A stretch of DNA of 64,000 nt from contig NZ_UWPJ01000036.1 in NCBI RefSeq assembly GCF_900606115.1, forward strand, positions 1 to 64,000, in the 5' to 3' direction. Of this stretch, positions 19,616 to 28,513 are shown in pieces. The first letter of the stretch is position 1; each line of letters opens with the position of its first letter. Both the position numbers and the translations under genes were made by a program. This DNA is from Pigmentiphaga humi. Lineage in GTDB: Bacteria; Pseudomonadota; Gammaproteobacteria; Burkholderiales; Burkholderiaceae_B. A model generated the notes under the pieces. The model was given only the letters and a program-made list of their open reading frames with translations. It had not been told where the DNA came from and searched no databases.

Positions 19616-20218
19616 CTACCACCGCCTGTCCTCCTGGGTATCCAGCAGGGGCCGCAGCCGCGCGGCGATGGCCTCGCGCGCCCGGAAAATGCGGGAGCGC
19701 ACCGTGCCAATCGGACATCCCATGGACTGGGCAATGTCTTCATAGCTCATTCCTTCGATCTCACGCAATACGATAGCCGTGCGGAGCTCTTCCGGCAGCG
19801 ACTCGATCGCCATGTTGACGGTTTCCGCGATCTCGCGCGTGGCCAGCATGGATTCCGGCGTGTTGATATCGCTTAGGTTGTCGGTTTCGTCGAAAGTTTC
19901 ACCATCTTCGTTTTCGTACTCGGACGGCGAGCTGGGACGCCGGTTCGAAGCCGCCAGATGGTTCTTGGCGGTGTTGATGGCGATGCGGTACAACCAGGTG
20001 TAGAAAGCGCTTTCGCCGCGGAACTGCGGCAGCGCGCGATAGGCCTTGATGAAGGCTTCCTGGGCGACGTCATCGATTTCGCTCGGATCGCGGATGAAAC
20101 GCGAGAGCAGGCGCAATATCTTGCGCTGGTATTTCAGCATCAAGAGCTCGAACGCCTTCTTGTCGCCGCGCTGCACGCGCGCGACCAGCTCGGCGTCGAT
20201 GTCGCGCTCGCTCGTCAT
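19616..20218 (-). CDS. rpoE: ECF sigma factor sigma-E (AlgU/RpoE type)
   Basis: The envelope-stress sigma factor. The 200-residue protein begins MTSERDIDAELVARVQRGDK and has region 2 (SRFIRDPSEIDDVAQEAFIKAYR) and region 4 (SLPEELRTAIVLREIEGMSYEDIAQSMGCPIGTVRSRI, from about residue 140). SigE of Bordetella bronchiseptica has been characterised in the literature, and this is its likely equivalent. The ATG overlaps the stop of the preceding membrane-protein gene by 4 nt. An upstream in-frame extension merely mirrors that gene. Confidence 0.97.
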   Translation of the reverse strand: MTSERDIDAELVARVQRGDKKAFELLMLKYQRKILRLLSRFIRDPSEIDDVAQEAFIKAYRALPQFRGESAFYTWLYRIAINTAKNHLAASNRRPSSPSEYENEDGETFDETDNLSDINTPESMLATREIAETVNMAIESLPEELRTAIVLREIEGMSYEDIAQSMGCPIGTVRSRIFRAREAIAARLRPLLDTQEDRRW

Positions 20219-20745
20219 GCCGGATTTTCCAGTCGGGGGTCGCGGGCCTGGGGCGATACCAGCAGCCCCATGCCGCGCTGTTCGGTCCATGCCGCGGCGA
20301 TGCGCAGCATGCGCCAAGCTTGCGGTTCGACGCTGTCGGCCCAGATCGTGACAGTAACCCGGACTGGCCCCTGCCCTTGCCGCGGCAAGGGCGCCAGCTC
20401 ACCCTGCAGCGTCAGCCATCCGAGGGGAGAACGCCAGATCCGCAACGGCCGGAAACGCCGCCAGCCGGCGGCGCCGGACAGCATCCAATTGCCGCCGGCA
20501 TCGACCGCGACGGCATGCCAGGCAGAACGCCGGACGCTGCGCTGCCCCGCAACGGCCAAGCCGACGCCGACGGCGGCCAGCAGGGAGATGGGCAAGAATG
20601 CGCCATCCAGCAAAAACGCCGCGAAGACCGCAGCCGAGAGGGTCGCGGCCAGCGCGATGCCCCGCGCCAGCATGCCGGCACGTCGCGAAGGCTGCAAACG
20701 CGCCAGCAACGCAAGGCCGGAGGAAGACGCCGCGAATCCGCTCAA
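20215..20745 (-). CDS. Small inner-membrane protein, possibly YgfX-like
   Basis: I do not recognise this with certainty. It has an N-terminal Leu-Gln-Pro-Ser-Arg motif (ARLQPSRR) followed by two hydrophobic segments and a cytoplasmic beta-rich tail, a layout seen in YgfX-type proteins. The start is uncertain. No ATG occurs before the first membrane segment, so TTG at 20745 (176 residues) is used; TTG at 20784 and ATG at 20673 are alternatives. It ends overlapping the rpoE ATG by 4 nt, so the two are probably translationally coupled. The position between fabF and rpoE makes it the entry gene of the sigma-E operon. Confidence 0.6.
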   Translation of the reverse strand: MSGFAASSSGLALLARLQPSRRAGMLARGIALAATLSAAVFAAFLLDGAFLPISLLAAVGVGLAVAGQRSVRRSAWHAVAVDAGGNWMLSGAAGWRRFRPLRIWRSPLGWLTLQGELAPLPRQGQGPVRVTVTIWADSVEPQAWRMLRIAAAWTEQRGMGLLVSPQARDPRLENPA

Positions 20746-20799
20746 ATCAGTTATCCATGGCGCCGCGCACCACCCGCAACGCAAGACAGTACGTTGTGC

Positions 20800-20881
20800 G
20801 ACTCAGGGCACAGCGGATCCGGCTTTGCCGGTCCGTAAGTAGAGCCCCCTGGGGGGCGCGCGTCAGCGCGTAGGGGGGGGC
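20800..20881 (-). repeat. 80-bp interspersed element, copy C (after fabF)
   Basis: Read on the minus strand, the element starts a few bases after the fabF stop codon and runs in the direction of fabF transcription, with blocks TACGCGCTGACGCGCG, CCCCCCAGGGGGG, CCGGCAAAGCCGG and CCCTGAGTC. It separates the fab cluster from the sigma-E operon. Confidence 0.9.
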
Positions 20882-20888
20882 TTTCACC

Positions 20889-22118
20889 CTATACCTTGCG
20901 AACGATCATGGAGCCGTTGGTGCCGCCAAACCCGAAGGAATTGGACAGCGCAATGTCGATCTTCATCTGCCGCGCCTGGTTGGCACAGTAGTCCAGATCG
21001 CACTCGGGATCCTGATTGAAGATGTTGATCGTCGGCGGCGCAATCTGGTTGTAGACCGCCAGGGACGTGAACACCGCCTCGATACCGCCGGCCGCGCCGA
21101 GCAGGTGGCCCGTCATGGATTTGGTCGAACTGATCACTACGTTCTTGGCATGATCGCCGAAGGCCAGCTTGAGGGCTTCGGTCTCGTTCTTGTCGCCCAG
21201 CGGCGTGGAAGTGCCGTGCGCGTTGACGTAGTGCACCTGGTCGGCGTTGATGCCGCCGTTGCGCAGCGCGTTGACCATGCCGCGGCGCGGACCGTCGCGG
21301 TCCGGCGCGGTGATGTGATGCGCGTCGGAGCTCATGCCGTACCCGGCGAATTCGCCATAGATACGGGCGCCGCGTTTCTTGGCGTGTTCGTATTCCTCGA
21401 GCACCAGGACACCGGCGCCTTCGCCCAGCACGAAGCCGTCGCGGTCGCGGTCCCAGGGGCGAGAAGCCGTCTTGGGGTCGTCGTTGCGCGTGGACAGCGC
21501 GCGCATGGCCGCGAACCCGCCGACGCCCAGCGGCGAAACGGTCGACTCGGCGCCGCCGGCCAGCATCACGTCGGCATCGCCGTATTCGATCAGGCGAGCG
21601 GCATCGCCGATGCTGTGCAGTCCGGTCGTGCAGGCGGACACCACGGCATAGCTGGGGCCCTTCATGCCGAAACGGATCGACAACTGCCCGGCAATCAGGT
21701 TGATCAGCGAGGCGGGGACGAAATACGGCGAAATGCGGCGCGCGCCGCGCTGCAGGTATTCGGCTTCGGTTTCCTCGATGCGGGGCAGGCCGCCGATGCC
21801 CGAGCCGACGATGACGCCAACGCGTTCGGCGTTGGCCTCGGTGATCTCGAGCCCGCTGTCATGCCAGGCCTGCACGCCGGCTGCGATGCCATAATGGATG
21901 AAAGTATCCATCTGGCGAGCTTCCTTGGCGGGGATGTATTGCCCCAGATCGAAACCCTTGACCTCGCCTGCGATGTGGCAGTTGAAATCGGTGGGATCGA
22001 AGCGGGTGATGCGGTCTATGCCCGAACGGCCATTGACGATGTTGTCCCAGGCGGAGGCGATGTCATTGCCCACGGGGGAAACGATACCGAGACCGGTGAT
22101 GACGACGCGTCGCTTCAC
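20889..22118 (-). CDS. fabF: Beta-ketoacyl-ACP synthase II
   Basis: Condenses acyl-ACP with malonyl-ACP and controls temperature-dependent unsaturated chain elongation. The 409-residue protein has the thiolase-fold catalytic triad: C163 in VVSACTTG, a histidine in NAHGTSTPLGD near residue 300, and a histidine in TGHLLGAAG near 340. Length is typical. It is the last gene of the fab cluster, after acpP and a terminator-like hairpin. Confidence 0.98.
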   Translation of the reverse strand: MKRRVVITGLGIVSPVGNDIASAWDNIVNGRSGIDRITRFDPTDFNCHIAGEVKGFDLGQYIPAKEARQMDTFIHYGIAAGVQAWHDSGLEITEANAERVGVIVGSGIGGLPRIEETEAEYLQRGARRISPYFVPASLINLIAGQLSIRFGMKGPSYAVVSACTTGLHSIGDAARLIEYGDADVMLAGGAESTVSPLGVGGFAAMRALSTRNDDPKTASRPWDRDRDGFVLGEGAGVLVLEEYEHAKKRGARIYGEFAGYGMSSDAHHITAPDRDGPRRGMVNALRNGGINADQVHYVNAHGTSTPLGDKNETEALKLAFGDHAKNVVISSTKSMTGHLLGAAGGIEAVFTSLAVYNQIAPPTINIFNQDPECDLDYCANQARQMKIDIALSNSFGFGGTNGSMIVRKV

Positions 22119-22206
22119 TGACTACTCCTCAATTGCGCGGAAAAAAGCGTATCCGGCAGCCCCCTTCCGCCTGGGGCAGGCAGGTTGCGCATGGCCGTGC
22201 CGGAAT

Positions 22207-22237
22207 CAAAAAACGAAGGCGGCCGATGAGCCGCCCC
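22207..22237 (-). terminator. Intrinsic terminator between acpP and fabF
   Basis: On the minus strand, about 20 nt after the acpP stop, GGCGGC and GCCGCC pair around a 6-nt loop. They are followed after CTTCG-type bases by six T residues (complement of 22208-22213). This is the clearest Rho-independent terminator in the window. Partial termination would give more acpP than fabF message. Confidence 0.75.
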
Positions 22238-22256
22238 CGTCATCGCATGCTTACGA

Positions 22257-22496
22257 TTACTTCTTGATGTTCGCACCGACGTAGTCGATAGCCTGCTGCA
22301 CGTTCGTGATCTTCTCGGCTTCCTCGTCGGGAATCTCGGTCTCGAATTCGTCTTCGAGAGCCATCACGAGTTCCACCATATCGAGCGAATCGGCACCGAG
22401 GTCGTCGACAAAAGAAGATTCGTTTTTGATCTCGGCTTCGTTGACGCCGAGTTGCTCAGCGACGATCTTCTTCACGCGCTGTTCGATGCTATCCAT
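22257..22496 (-). CDS. acpP: Acyl carrier protein
   Basis: A small acidic cytoplasmic carrier of fatty acyl chains on a phosphopantetheine arm. The 79-residue protein has the attachment serine S37 in [10 protein letters not shown]. The ATG at 22496 follows GGAGATCTCC-like purine sequence at suitable distance and gives the universal ACP length. The AcpS that modifies it is encoded at 9361-9798. It is followed by the terminator hairpin and fabF. Confidence 0.99.
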   Translation of the reverse strand: MDSIEQRVKKIVAEQLGVNEAEIKNESSFVDDLGADSLDMVELVMALEDEFETEIPDEEAEKITNVQQAIDYVGANIKK

Positions 22497-22602
22497 GGAG
22501 ATCCTCCAAAAGGGTCTATATCTAACTGAATTATAGCCAAGCTCGCCTGCATCAAGCGGAGCCGACCGGACAAATGCATATCGCGGTTGCAATACGCGGA
22601 AA

Positions 22603-23346
22603 TCAATTCATGTACATGCCGCCGTTCACATGCAGGGTCGCGCCCGTCACGTAGCCGGCGCCCGGCGAGGCCAGATAGGCCACGCCGTGGGCGATGTCCT
22701 CCGGGCGGCCGAGGCGGCCCAGCGGAATCTGCCCCAGCAGCGCGCCGGTCTGCTCGTCTCCCAGCGAACGCGTCATGTCGGTATCGATGAAACCGGGCGC
22801 CACGCAATTGACGGTGATGTTGCGGCTGCCCAACTCGCGCGCCAGCGCGCGGGCCATGCCGGCCACGCCCGCCTTGGCGGCCGCGTAGTTGGCCTGGCCG
22901 GCATTGCCGCTCGCGCCCACCACCGACGTAACGTTGATGATGCGCCCCCACTTGGCCTTCATCATGCCGCGCATGACGGCCCGGGACAGGCGGAAGACCG
23001 CGCTCAGGTTGGTGTCGATCACGGCCGACCAGTCCTCGTCCTTCATGCGCATCGCAAGTGTATCCCGCGTAATGCCGGCATTGTTGACCAGAATGTGCGG
23101 GCCGCCTTCGGCTTTGCCGATCTCGTCGACCAGCGCATCCACCGCGGCGGGATCATTGACCTGCAGCACGGCGCCCCGGCCTTTCACGGGAAAGCCCGCC
23201 AGCGCCTCGGTGATCGCCTCTGCGCCGGCATGGGTGGTGGCCGTGCCGATCACGGTCGCGCCGCGCGCAGCCAGTTCCGCCGCAATGGCCTTGCCGATCC
23301 CCCGCGATGCGCCGGTCACCAGCGCGACTTTACCTTGCAGTTCCAT
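22603..23346 (-). CDS. fabG: 3-oxoacyl-ACP reductase
   Basis: NADPH-dependent reduction of beta-ketoacyl-ACP, the first reductive step of each elongation cycle. The 247-residue short-chain dehydrogenase has the TGASRGIG cofactor loop (residues 11-18), NNAG at 88-91, and catalytic S141, Y154 and K158. The start at 23346 gives the family length; an upstream open frame of 53 codons is non-coding in character. The order fabH-fabD-fabG-acpP-fabF is the enterobacterial one. Confidence 0.98.
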   Translation of the reverse strand: MELQGKVALVTGASRGIGKAIAAELAARGATVIGTATTHAGAEAITEALAGFPVKGRGAVLQVNDPAAVDALVDEIGKAEGGPHILVNNAGITRDTLAMRMKDEDWSAVIDTNLSAVFRLSRAVMRGMMKAKWGRIINVTSVVGASGNAGQANYAAAKAGVAGMARALARELGSRNITVNCVAPGFIDTDMTRSLGDEQTGALLGQIPLGRLGRPEDIAHGVAYLASPGAGYVTGATLHVNGGMYMN

Positions 23347-23440
23347 GGTTCTTCCTTGTTTCCCCGGCTTCGGGTGGCGCTGCGCCATCCCGGCCCATTC
23401 GTTCTCTTGCCCGCGCCGCGCTTCCGTCCGGCGCGGCCGC

Positions 23441-24376
23441 TCACCCCTGCACGGCAGCCAGCGCCGCTTCGAGCGTCGCCTGGTCGGTGACCGCCAGTGC
23501 GGCAAGCTCGGGCGCGATTCGCTTGGCCAGGCCGCTCAGCACCTTGCCGGGCCCGCATTCAACCAGGTGCGTCACGCCTTGCGCCTGCATGGTCTGGATC
23601 GTTTCCACCCATCGTACCGGATGCCAGGCCTGGCGCACCAGCGCGTCGACGATAGCCCCCGGCTGAGTGGGGGCGGCGACGTCGACGTTGTTCAGCACCG
23701 GGATGCGGGGCGACTGGATATCGATAGCCTCCAGCGCCTTCGCCAGCACCTGGGCGGCCGGCTGCATCAGGCTGGAATGGAACGGCGCCGAGACCGGCAG
23801 CGGCAGCGCGCGCTTGGCGCCGGCCTGTTTGGCGGCCTCGCAGGCGCGCTCGACGGCGGCCTTGTCGCCCGCGATCACGACCTGGGCGGGCGCATTGAAA
23901 TTGACTGCTTCCACCACCTGCCCCTGCGCCGCAGCGGCGCAGACGGCGCGCACCTGGTCGTCGCTCAGGCCCAGGATGGCGGCCATGCCGCCCTGCCCCA
24001 CCGGCACGGCCGACTGCATGGCGTCGGCGCGGATGCGCACCAGGCGCACGGCATCTTCGAGCGTCAGCGCGCCCGCGGCCACCAGCGCGGCGTACTCGCC
24101 CAGGCTATGGCCGGCCACGACCACGGGTTGGGGTCCGCCCGCCGCCTGCCAGGCGGCATAGGCTGCCACACCGGCGGTCAACATGACCGGCTGGGTGTGG
24201 GTGGTGAGATTGAGCTGCTCGGCAGGGCCGTTGGCCATCAGACCGGCGAGATCCTCGCCCAGCGCGGCGCCGGCGCGCGCCACGACGTCGGCCACCGCCG
24301 CATTGCCGGCAAAGCCGTCGAGCATGCCGACCGATTGCGAACCCTGGCCGGGAAAAACGAATGCGATTTTAGTCAT
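23441..24376 (-). CDS. fabD: Malonyl-CoA:ACP transacylase
   Basis: Loads malonyl groups on ACP. The 311-residue protein has the N-terminal FPGQGSQ motif (8-14), the nucleophile S91 in VAGHSLGEYAA, and the partner H200 in VSAPFHSSLM. Length is normal. It starts 33 bp after fabH and is clearly part of the fab operon. Confidence 0.98.
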   Translation of the reverse strand: MTKIAFVFPGQGSQSVGMLDGFAGNAAVADVVARAGAALGEDLAGLMANGPAEQLNLTTHTQPVMLTAGVAAYAAWQAAGGPQPVVVAGHSLGEYAALVAAGALTLEDAVRLVRIRADAMQSAVPVGQGGMAAILGLSDDQVRAVCAAAAQGQVVEAVNFNAPAQVVIAGDKAAVERACEAAKQAGAKRALPLPVSAPFHSSLMQPAAQVLAKALEAIDIQSPRIPVLNNVDVAAPTQPGAIVDALVRQAWHPVRWVETIQTMQAQGVTHLVECGPGKVLSGLAKRIAPELAALAVTDQATLEAALAAVQG

Positions 24377-24409
24377 GGGAAGATTCCGCTGTTCTGTATG
24401 CGGGCCGGC

Positions 24410-25426
24410 TCACATGCGCGCAAGCACCGCGCCCCAAGTGAATCCGCCGCCCACGCCCTGCAGCATCACCGTATCGCCCCGCTTGATCCGCCCGTCGCGC
24501 CGGGCGGCATCCAGGGCCAGCGGCACGCTGGCCGCGGAAGTGTTGGCGTGCAGGTCCACCGTGGACACCACGCGCTCGGCGGGCACGCCCAGGCGCTTGG
24601 CGGTGGCATTGATGATGCGCACATTGGCCTGGTGAGGCACGAGCCAGTCCACGTCGGCCAGCGTCACGCCTGCCTCTTCGACCACTTCATGGGCGACGCG
24701 GTCCAGCACCGTGACGGCCTGTTTGAACACGGCCTGCCCTTCCATGCGCAGGAAGGGATCGCCGATGACTTCGCCATAGGCGACGTTGCCGGCGGCGCAC
24801 AATATCTTGGTCTGGCTGCCGTCGGCATGCAGCTTGGCCGCCATCACGCCCGGCTCGGCCGAAGCCTGCAGTACGACCGCTCCGGCTCCGTCGCCGAACA
24901 GCACGCAGGTGGAGCGGTCGTTCCAATCGAGAATGCGGGAGAAGACCTCGGCGCCGATGACCAGCGCGTTGCGGGCGCGCCCGATGCGCACGAAGCTGTC
25001 GGCAATGGTCAGCGCATAGATGAAACCGGTACAGACGGCTTGCACGTCGAAGGCGGCCGCCTTCGACGCGCCCAGGTTCGCCTGGATCAGGCAGGCCGTG
25101 CTGGGAAAGACGAAATCCGGGGTGGAGGTGGCCACCACGATCAGATCGAGATCGGCCGCCTCTATCCCGGCGTCCTGCAACGCGCGGCGGGCGGCCTCGG
25201 TGCCGAGCTGGCTGGAGGTTACACCGCGCTCGGCCAAATGGCGCTGGCGGATGCCGGTGCGCTCGACGATCCAGGAATCGGAGGTTTCGACGCCGCGCTG
25301 CGCCATCTCCGCCGCCAGTTCGTCATTGCTGACCACGCGTTCGGGCAGGCAGCTTCCCGTACCGATGATTCTCGACCAGGCAGTCGGCGCCGGATTGCCG
25401 GCGGGACGCGCCGCTGTTGCACTCAT
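24410..25426 (-). CDS. fabH: Beta-ketoacyl-ACP synthase III
   Basis: Initiates type II fatty acid synthesis by condensing acetyl-CoA with malonyl-ACP. In this 338-residue protein the catalytic residues are C132 (QAVCTGF), H265 (PHQANVR) and N295 (HANTSA). The first 17 residues are a short extension relative to E. coli FabH. The ATG at 25426 overlaps the plsX stop by 4 nt (ATGA). Confidence 0.98.
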   Translation of the reverse strand: MSATAARPAGNPAPTAWSRIIGTGSCLPERVVSNDELAAEMAQRGVETSDSWIVERTGIRQRHLAERGVTSSQLGTEAARRALQDAGIEAADLDLIVVATSTPDFVFPSTACLIQANLGASKAAAFDVQAVCTGFIYALTIADSFVRIGRARNALVIGAEVFSRILDWNDRSTCVLFGDGAGAVVLQASAEPGVMAAKLHADGSQTKILCAAGNVAYGEVIGDPFLRMEGQAVFKQAVTVLDRVAHEVVEEAGVTLADVDWLVPHQANVRIINATAKRLGVPAERVVSTVDLHANTSAASVPLALDAARRDGRIKRGDTVMLQGVGGGFTWGAVLARM

Positions 25427-26505
25427 GCATTTTCTCCATGCGGGACCGGCTCGCGGCCGTCCGCTTGTCCTGCCCCACCCGCCGGCGCGCCCGTCATCTG
25501 GGCGATGGTCTGCGCCGTGCGCGCCAGCAGGCCGCTGGTGACCGCATCGCAGGCATCCTGCAAGGCCCACTCGAACGCATAGGCGTCCGCCGATCCGTGG
25601 CTCTTGATGACGACGCCGCGCAGGCCGAGCAGCGCCGCGCCATTGTAGCGGCGCGGATCGACCCGCTGCCGGAAACGGTTCAAGACCGGCGAGGCGATCG
25701 CGCCGATCAGCAGCGTGAACAGGTTTCTCTTGAATTCTTCTTTAATGAAGACGCCCAGCATCTTGGCCAGGCCTTCGGAAGACTTGAGCACGATGTTACC
25801 AACGAAGCCGTCGCAGACGACTACGTCCACCGTTCCCTTGAAAATGTCGTTGCCCTCGACATTTCCATAGAAATTGAGCGGACTGCCGCGCAATAGCTCG
25901 GCGGCCTGCTTGACCACTTCATTGCCCTTGATGGCTTCTTCGCCGATGTTGAGCAGGCCCACCGTGGGACGTTCGCGGTGCCCCACGCTCGAGACCAGGG
26001 CCGAGCCCATCATGGCGAATTGCAGCAGGTGCTCGGCGGTGCAATCGACGTTCGCCCCGAGGTCGAGGATGACCGTCACGCCGCCCATGTGGTTCGGGAG
26101 TGCCTTGGCGATTGCCGGACGATCGATACCGTCGAGGGTCTTGAGCACATAGCGCGAGATCGCCATCCATGCGCCGGTATTGCCTGCCGACACGCAGGCG
26201 TCGGCCTTGCCGTCGCGCACGAGTTCCGCAGCAATCCGCATGGAGGAATCTTTCTTGCGCCGCAATGCAACCTCCACCTTGTCGTCCATCGTGACGACTT
26301 CGGTGGCAGGCACGATGCGCAGACGCTGGCGTACGGACGCGGGCGGGCGCGCTTGCGCTAAGCTCGCCTCGAGCTTATCGGCCAAGCCCACAAGGTGCAG
26401 TTCGACATCGGGACGGCGAGCCGAGAACGCCAGTGCGGCAGGAAGCGTCACGGGCAGGCCGAAATCGCCTCCCATGCAATCGACCGCGATACGGATCATA
26501 GCCAT
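25423..26505 (-). CDS. plsX: Phosphate acyltransferase PlsX
   Basis: Converts acyl-ACP to acyl-phosphate for phospholipid synthesis by PlsY. The 360-residue protein begins [16 protein letters not shown], containing the family signature VDCMGGD, with later GNTGAWM and ANVDC segments also typical. A start two codons later (MIRIAV) is equally possible. It is preceded by a 211-bp gap after rpmF and is translationally coupled to fabH. Confidence 0.97.
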   Translation of the reverse strand: MAMIRIAVDCMGGDFGLPVTLPAALAFSARRPDVELHLVGLADKLEASLAQARPPASVRQRLRIVPATEVVTMDDKVEVALRRKKDSSMRIAAELVRDGKADACVSAGNTGAWMAISRYVLKTLDGIDRPAIAKALPNHMGGVTVILDLGANVDCTAEHLLQFAMMGSALVSSVGHRERPTVGLLNIGEEAIKGNEVVKQAAELLRGSPLNFYGNVEGNDIFKGTVDVVVCDGFVGNIVLKSSEGLAKMLGVFIKEEFKRNLFTLLIGAIASPVLNRFRQRVDPRRYNGAALLGLRGVVIKSHGSADAYAFEWALQDACDAVTSGLLARTAQTIAQMTGAPAGGAGQADGREPVPHGENA

Positions 26506-26680
26506 GGACGCAAGAACGCCTGACCCTGCGCATCATCGCCCTCGAGCCCGCAGCGGACTGAAGGCCCGGTGGGCTCGGCGTATGGATGGAGGGCAGACAA
26601 GACCGGGAAAGGTTCCGCAAGTGCCCAGGGGTGAAATGCCGACCAGGCCTGAGCGTCGTCCGCACTCCACCCCTGAGTAG

Positions 26681-26710
26681 ACGATCCCATGGCGCTTGGC
26701 CCGGGATCGT
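26681..26710 (-). other. Short hairpin downstream of rpmF
   Basis: ACGATCCC (26681-26688) and GGGATCGT (26703-26710) form an 8-bp stem with a 14-nt loop, 6 bp after the rpmF stop. No T-run follows, so it is more likely an RNA-processing or stability element than a terminator. The remainder of the 211-bp rpmF-plsX gap shows no gene. Confidence 0.45.
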
Positions 26711-26716
26711 TCCGTA

Positions 26717-26899
26717 TCACTCGTCGTTCTTGGTCTTGAGGACCTTGCGCCCGCGGTAGATACCGTTGGGGCTGATGTGGTGACGCAGATGCGTCTCGCC
26801 CGTGGTCGCTTCGGCGGCGATGGGGGGGTTGGTCAGAAAATCGTGCGCGCGGTGCATGCCACGCTTGGAGGGCGATTTTTTGTTTTGCTGAACGGCCAT
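26717..26899 (-). CDS. rpmF: 50S ribosomal protein L32
   Basis: A 60-residue basic ribosomal protein that starts [20 protein letters not shown], the standard L32 N-terminus. The C-terminal half lacks the CxxC pairs seen in some L32 proteins, as is usual for the zinc-free proteobacterial form. It sits between yceD and plsX, the conserved arrangement that links ribosome and lipid synthesis. Confidence 0.98.
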   Translation of the reverse strand: MAVQQNKKSPSKRGMHRAHDFLTNPPIAAEATTGETHLRHHISPNGIYRGRKVLKTKNDE

Positions 26900-27143
26900 G
26901 TTACGGGACTCCTAGGAACGGCGCGCATTGTAAGCCAGATGCCTACGCGTGACCGCCGCGAGTTCTAAAACCTGCTTTTCGAAAGATGACGGCGGCCTGC
27001 GCAGGCTTGCTCGAAACGCCGTCCAAAAACACCAAACACCTGCGAAAACACCAGCAGCCCACCTTCAGCCGCCGCTGCCGCACCCGGCCGCGCACAAGGC
27101 GCCGGCCATTCGCACGGGTGCGACTATACACAAAAACTGTCGC

Positions 27144-27686
27144 TTATTTGCCGACATCGCCCGAAGAAGACTTGAGCTGGGCCAGCGCCGCGAACGGCGA
27201 AGGCTTGCGTTCCTGCCCATCGCCGCCTTCGCTCTCGCCACCCGGACAGCGTTCGTGCCTGGGCACGTACGGCACGCTCAGGATCAGTTCGTCTTCGACC
27301 TGCTCCTGCAGGTCGAACTTGCGCGACCCCAGCACTTTCTCATAATCCTCGCCGGCCTGCTCAGCGGCCAGTTCCGACATGTCGAAGGTATCGGGATTGT
27401 CGAGTTCGGCTTCGGTCTGCACCAGTTGCAGCACGACGCCCGACTCGATGGGCATCGCCAGCGGCCCGAGGCAGCGCTGGCAGCGCAGCGTCAGTGCCGT
27501 GGCGACGTCGAGCCGGATCAATTCCTCGCCCAGCGGCCCCCGGTCGGCCTGGGCCGCCCAGCGTACCATCGCGGCAGGATCCTGCTCCGGCAAGCCATCC
27601 AGCAGGCGCACGAACCGCGCGAGCGGCACGCTGCCTTCCAGCGACTTGCCCACGCGGACGAACTCGAACGCATCGATATAGCGCAT
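27144..27686 (-). CDS. yceD: DUF177 / YceD family protein
   Basis: A conserved acidic protein encoded before rpmF in most proteobacteria; in plants and bacteria the family is linked to 23S rRNA accumulation. From ATG at 27686 it is 180 residues, the usual size, with the C-xx-C pair in LRCQRCLG and an acidic C-terminal half. AGGCGG lies 5 nt upstream of this ATG. ATG codons at 27749 and 27791 are alternatives. Anything upstream of about 27823 is ruled out if the promoter at 27830-27859 is real. Confidence 0.88.
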   Translation of the reverse strand: MRYIDAFEFVRVGKSLEGSVPLARFVRLLDGLPEQDPAAMVRWAAQADRGPLGEELIRLDVATALTLRCQRCLGPLAMPIESGVVLQLVQTEAELDNPDTFDMSELAAEQAGEDYEKVLGSRKFDLQEQVEDELILSVPYVPRHERCPGGESEGGDGQERKPSPFAALAQLKSSSGDVGK

Positions 27687-27829
27687 GGTGTCCGCCTGCG
27701 TCTCGACCGCCTTCGTCTCGAATTCGCGCTGTTCAGCAGCTTTTTTCATTCCCCTGGCTTCGGTTTTCTTTTCGGCGTTCACAAAAGGCATCCCGCAAAA
27801 GAAGAAGAATTTACCCGGGAAAACGTTGG

Positions 27830-27859
27830 ATAATAGCGCGGATGGACAAAAAGAGTCAA
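27830..27859 (-). promoter_or_regulatory. Candidate sigma-70 promoter of the yceD-rpmF-plsX-fab operon
   Basis: Minus strand: TTGACT at 27859-27854 and TATTAT at 27835-27830, separated by 18 bp. A second TTGACT lies 9 bp further upstream (27868-27863), making a direct repeat TTTGACT-x2-TTTGACT. Predicted transcription start is near 27823, leaving a leader of about 135 nt before the preferred yceD ATG. It lies in the divergent region shared with yceF. Confidence 0.65.
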
Positions 27860-27895
27860 ACAAGTCAAACACTTATCCGCCAGACCGTACCATCC

Positions 27896-28513
27896 ATGGC
27901 AAGTATCGCACCCTCCCGCCGCACGCTGATCCTGGCTTCCACCTCGCCGTACCGGCGAGAACTGCTGGCCCGCCTGCGCCTGCCCTTCTCCGTCATCGCT
28001 CCCGGCGTGGATGAAACGCCCCTGCCGGGAGAAACCCCGCCGGCGCTGGCCTTGCGGCTGGCCCGGGCCAAGGCGCGCGCAATCAGCCAGGCTCACCCCG
28101 GCGCCCTGGTGATAGGCTCCGACCAGGTCGCCACCCTCGGCGACAGCCCCATAGGCAAACCCGGCGATTTCGGCCGCGCGCTGGAGCAATTGCGCGCCAT
28201 GCGCGGCCGGACGGTCACCTTCCACACTGCGGTCGCCATCGACGACGGCCAGCGCCAGGCCAGCGACACCGTGCTGACGCGCTGCACGCTGCGCACGCTG
28301 TCCGATGCGGCGCTGCGCGCCTACCTGCACGCCGAGCAGCCCTACGACACCGCCGGCAGCGCCAAGGCCGAGGCGCTCGGCATCGCCCTGATGGAGCGCA
28401 TCGACAGCGACGATCCGACCGCGCTCATCGGCCTGCCCCTGATCGCGCTGACGCGCATGCTGGCGACATTCGGCATGGACCCTCTCGACGCGCCGGACGG
28501 CGCGCAGGCATGA
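27896..28513 (+). CDS. yceF: Maf-like nucleoside triphosphate pyrophosphatase, YceF type
   Basis: House-cleaning pyrophosphatase; the YceF subgroup hydrolyses m7GTP. The 205-residue protein has the motif STSPYRRELL near residues 14-23 and VIGSDQV with the catalytic aspartate. The YceF rather than Maf assignment rests on this text and on the divergent position next to yceD-rpmF-plsX, as in E. coli. The ATG at 27896 is preferred; ATG at 27842 would add 18 non-conserved residues. Confidence 0.93.
   Translation: MASIAPSRRTLILASTSPYRRELLARLRLPFSVIAPGVDETPLPGETPPALALRLARAKARAISQAHPGALVIGSDQVATLGDSPIGKPGDFGRALEQLRAMRGRTVTFHTAVAIDDGQRQASDTVLTRCTLRTLSDAALRAYLHAEQPYDTAGSAKAEALGIALMERIDSDDPTALIGLPLIALTRMLATFGMDPLDAPDGAQA

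Noticed and set aside
22889-25582. An 897-codon plus-strand open frame
   Set aside because: It is antisense to fabG, fabD and fabH, whose active-site residues are all present. It is an artefact of high GC third positions.
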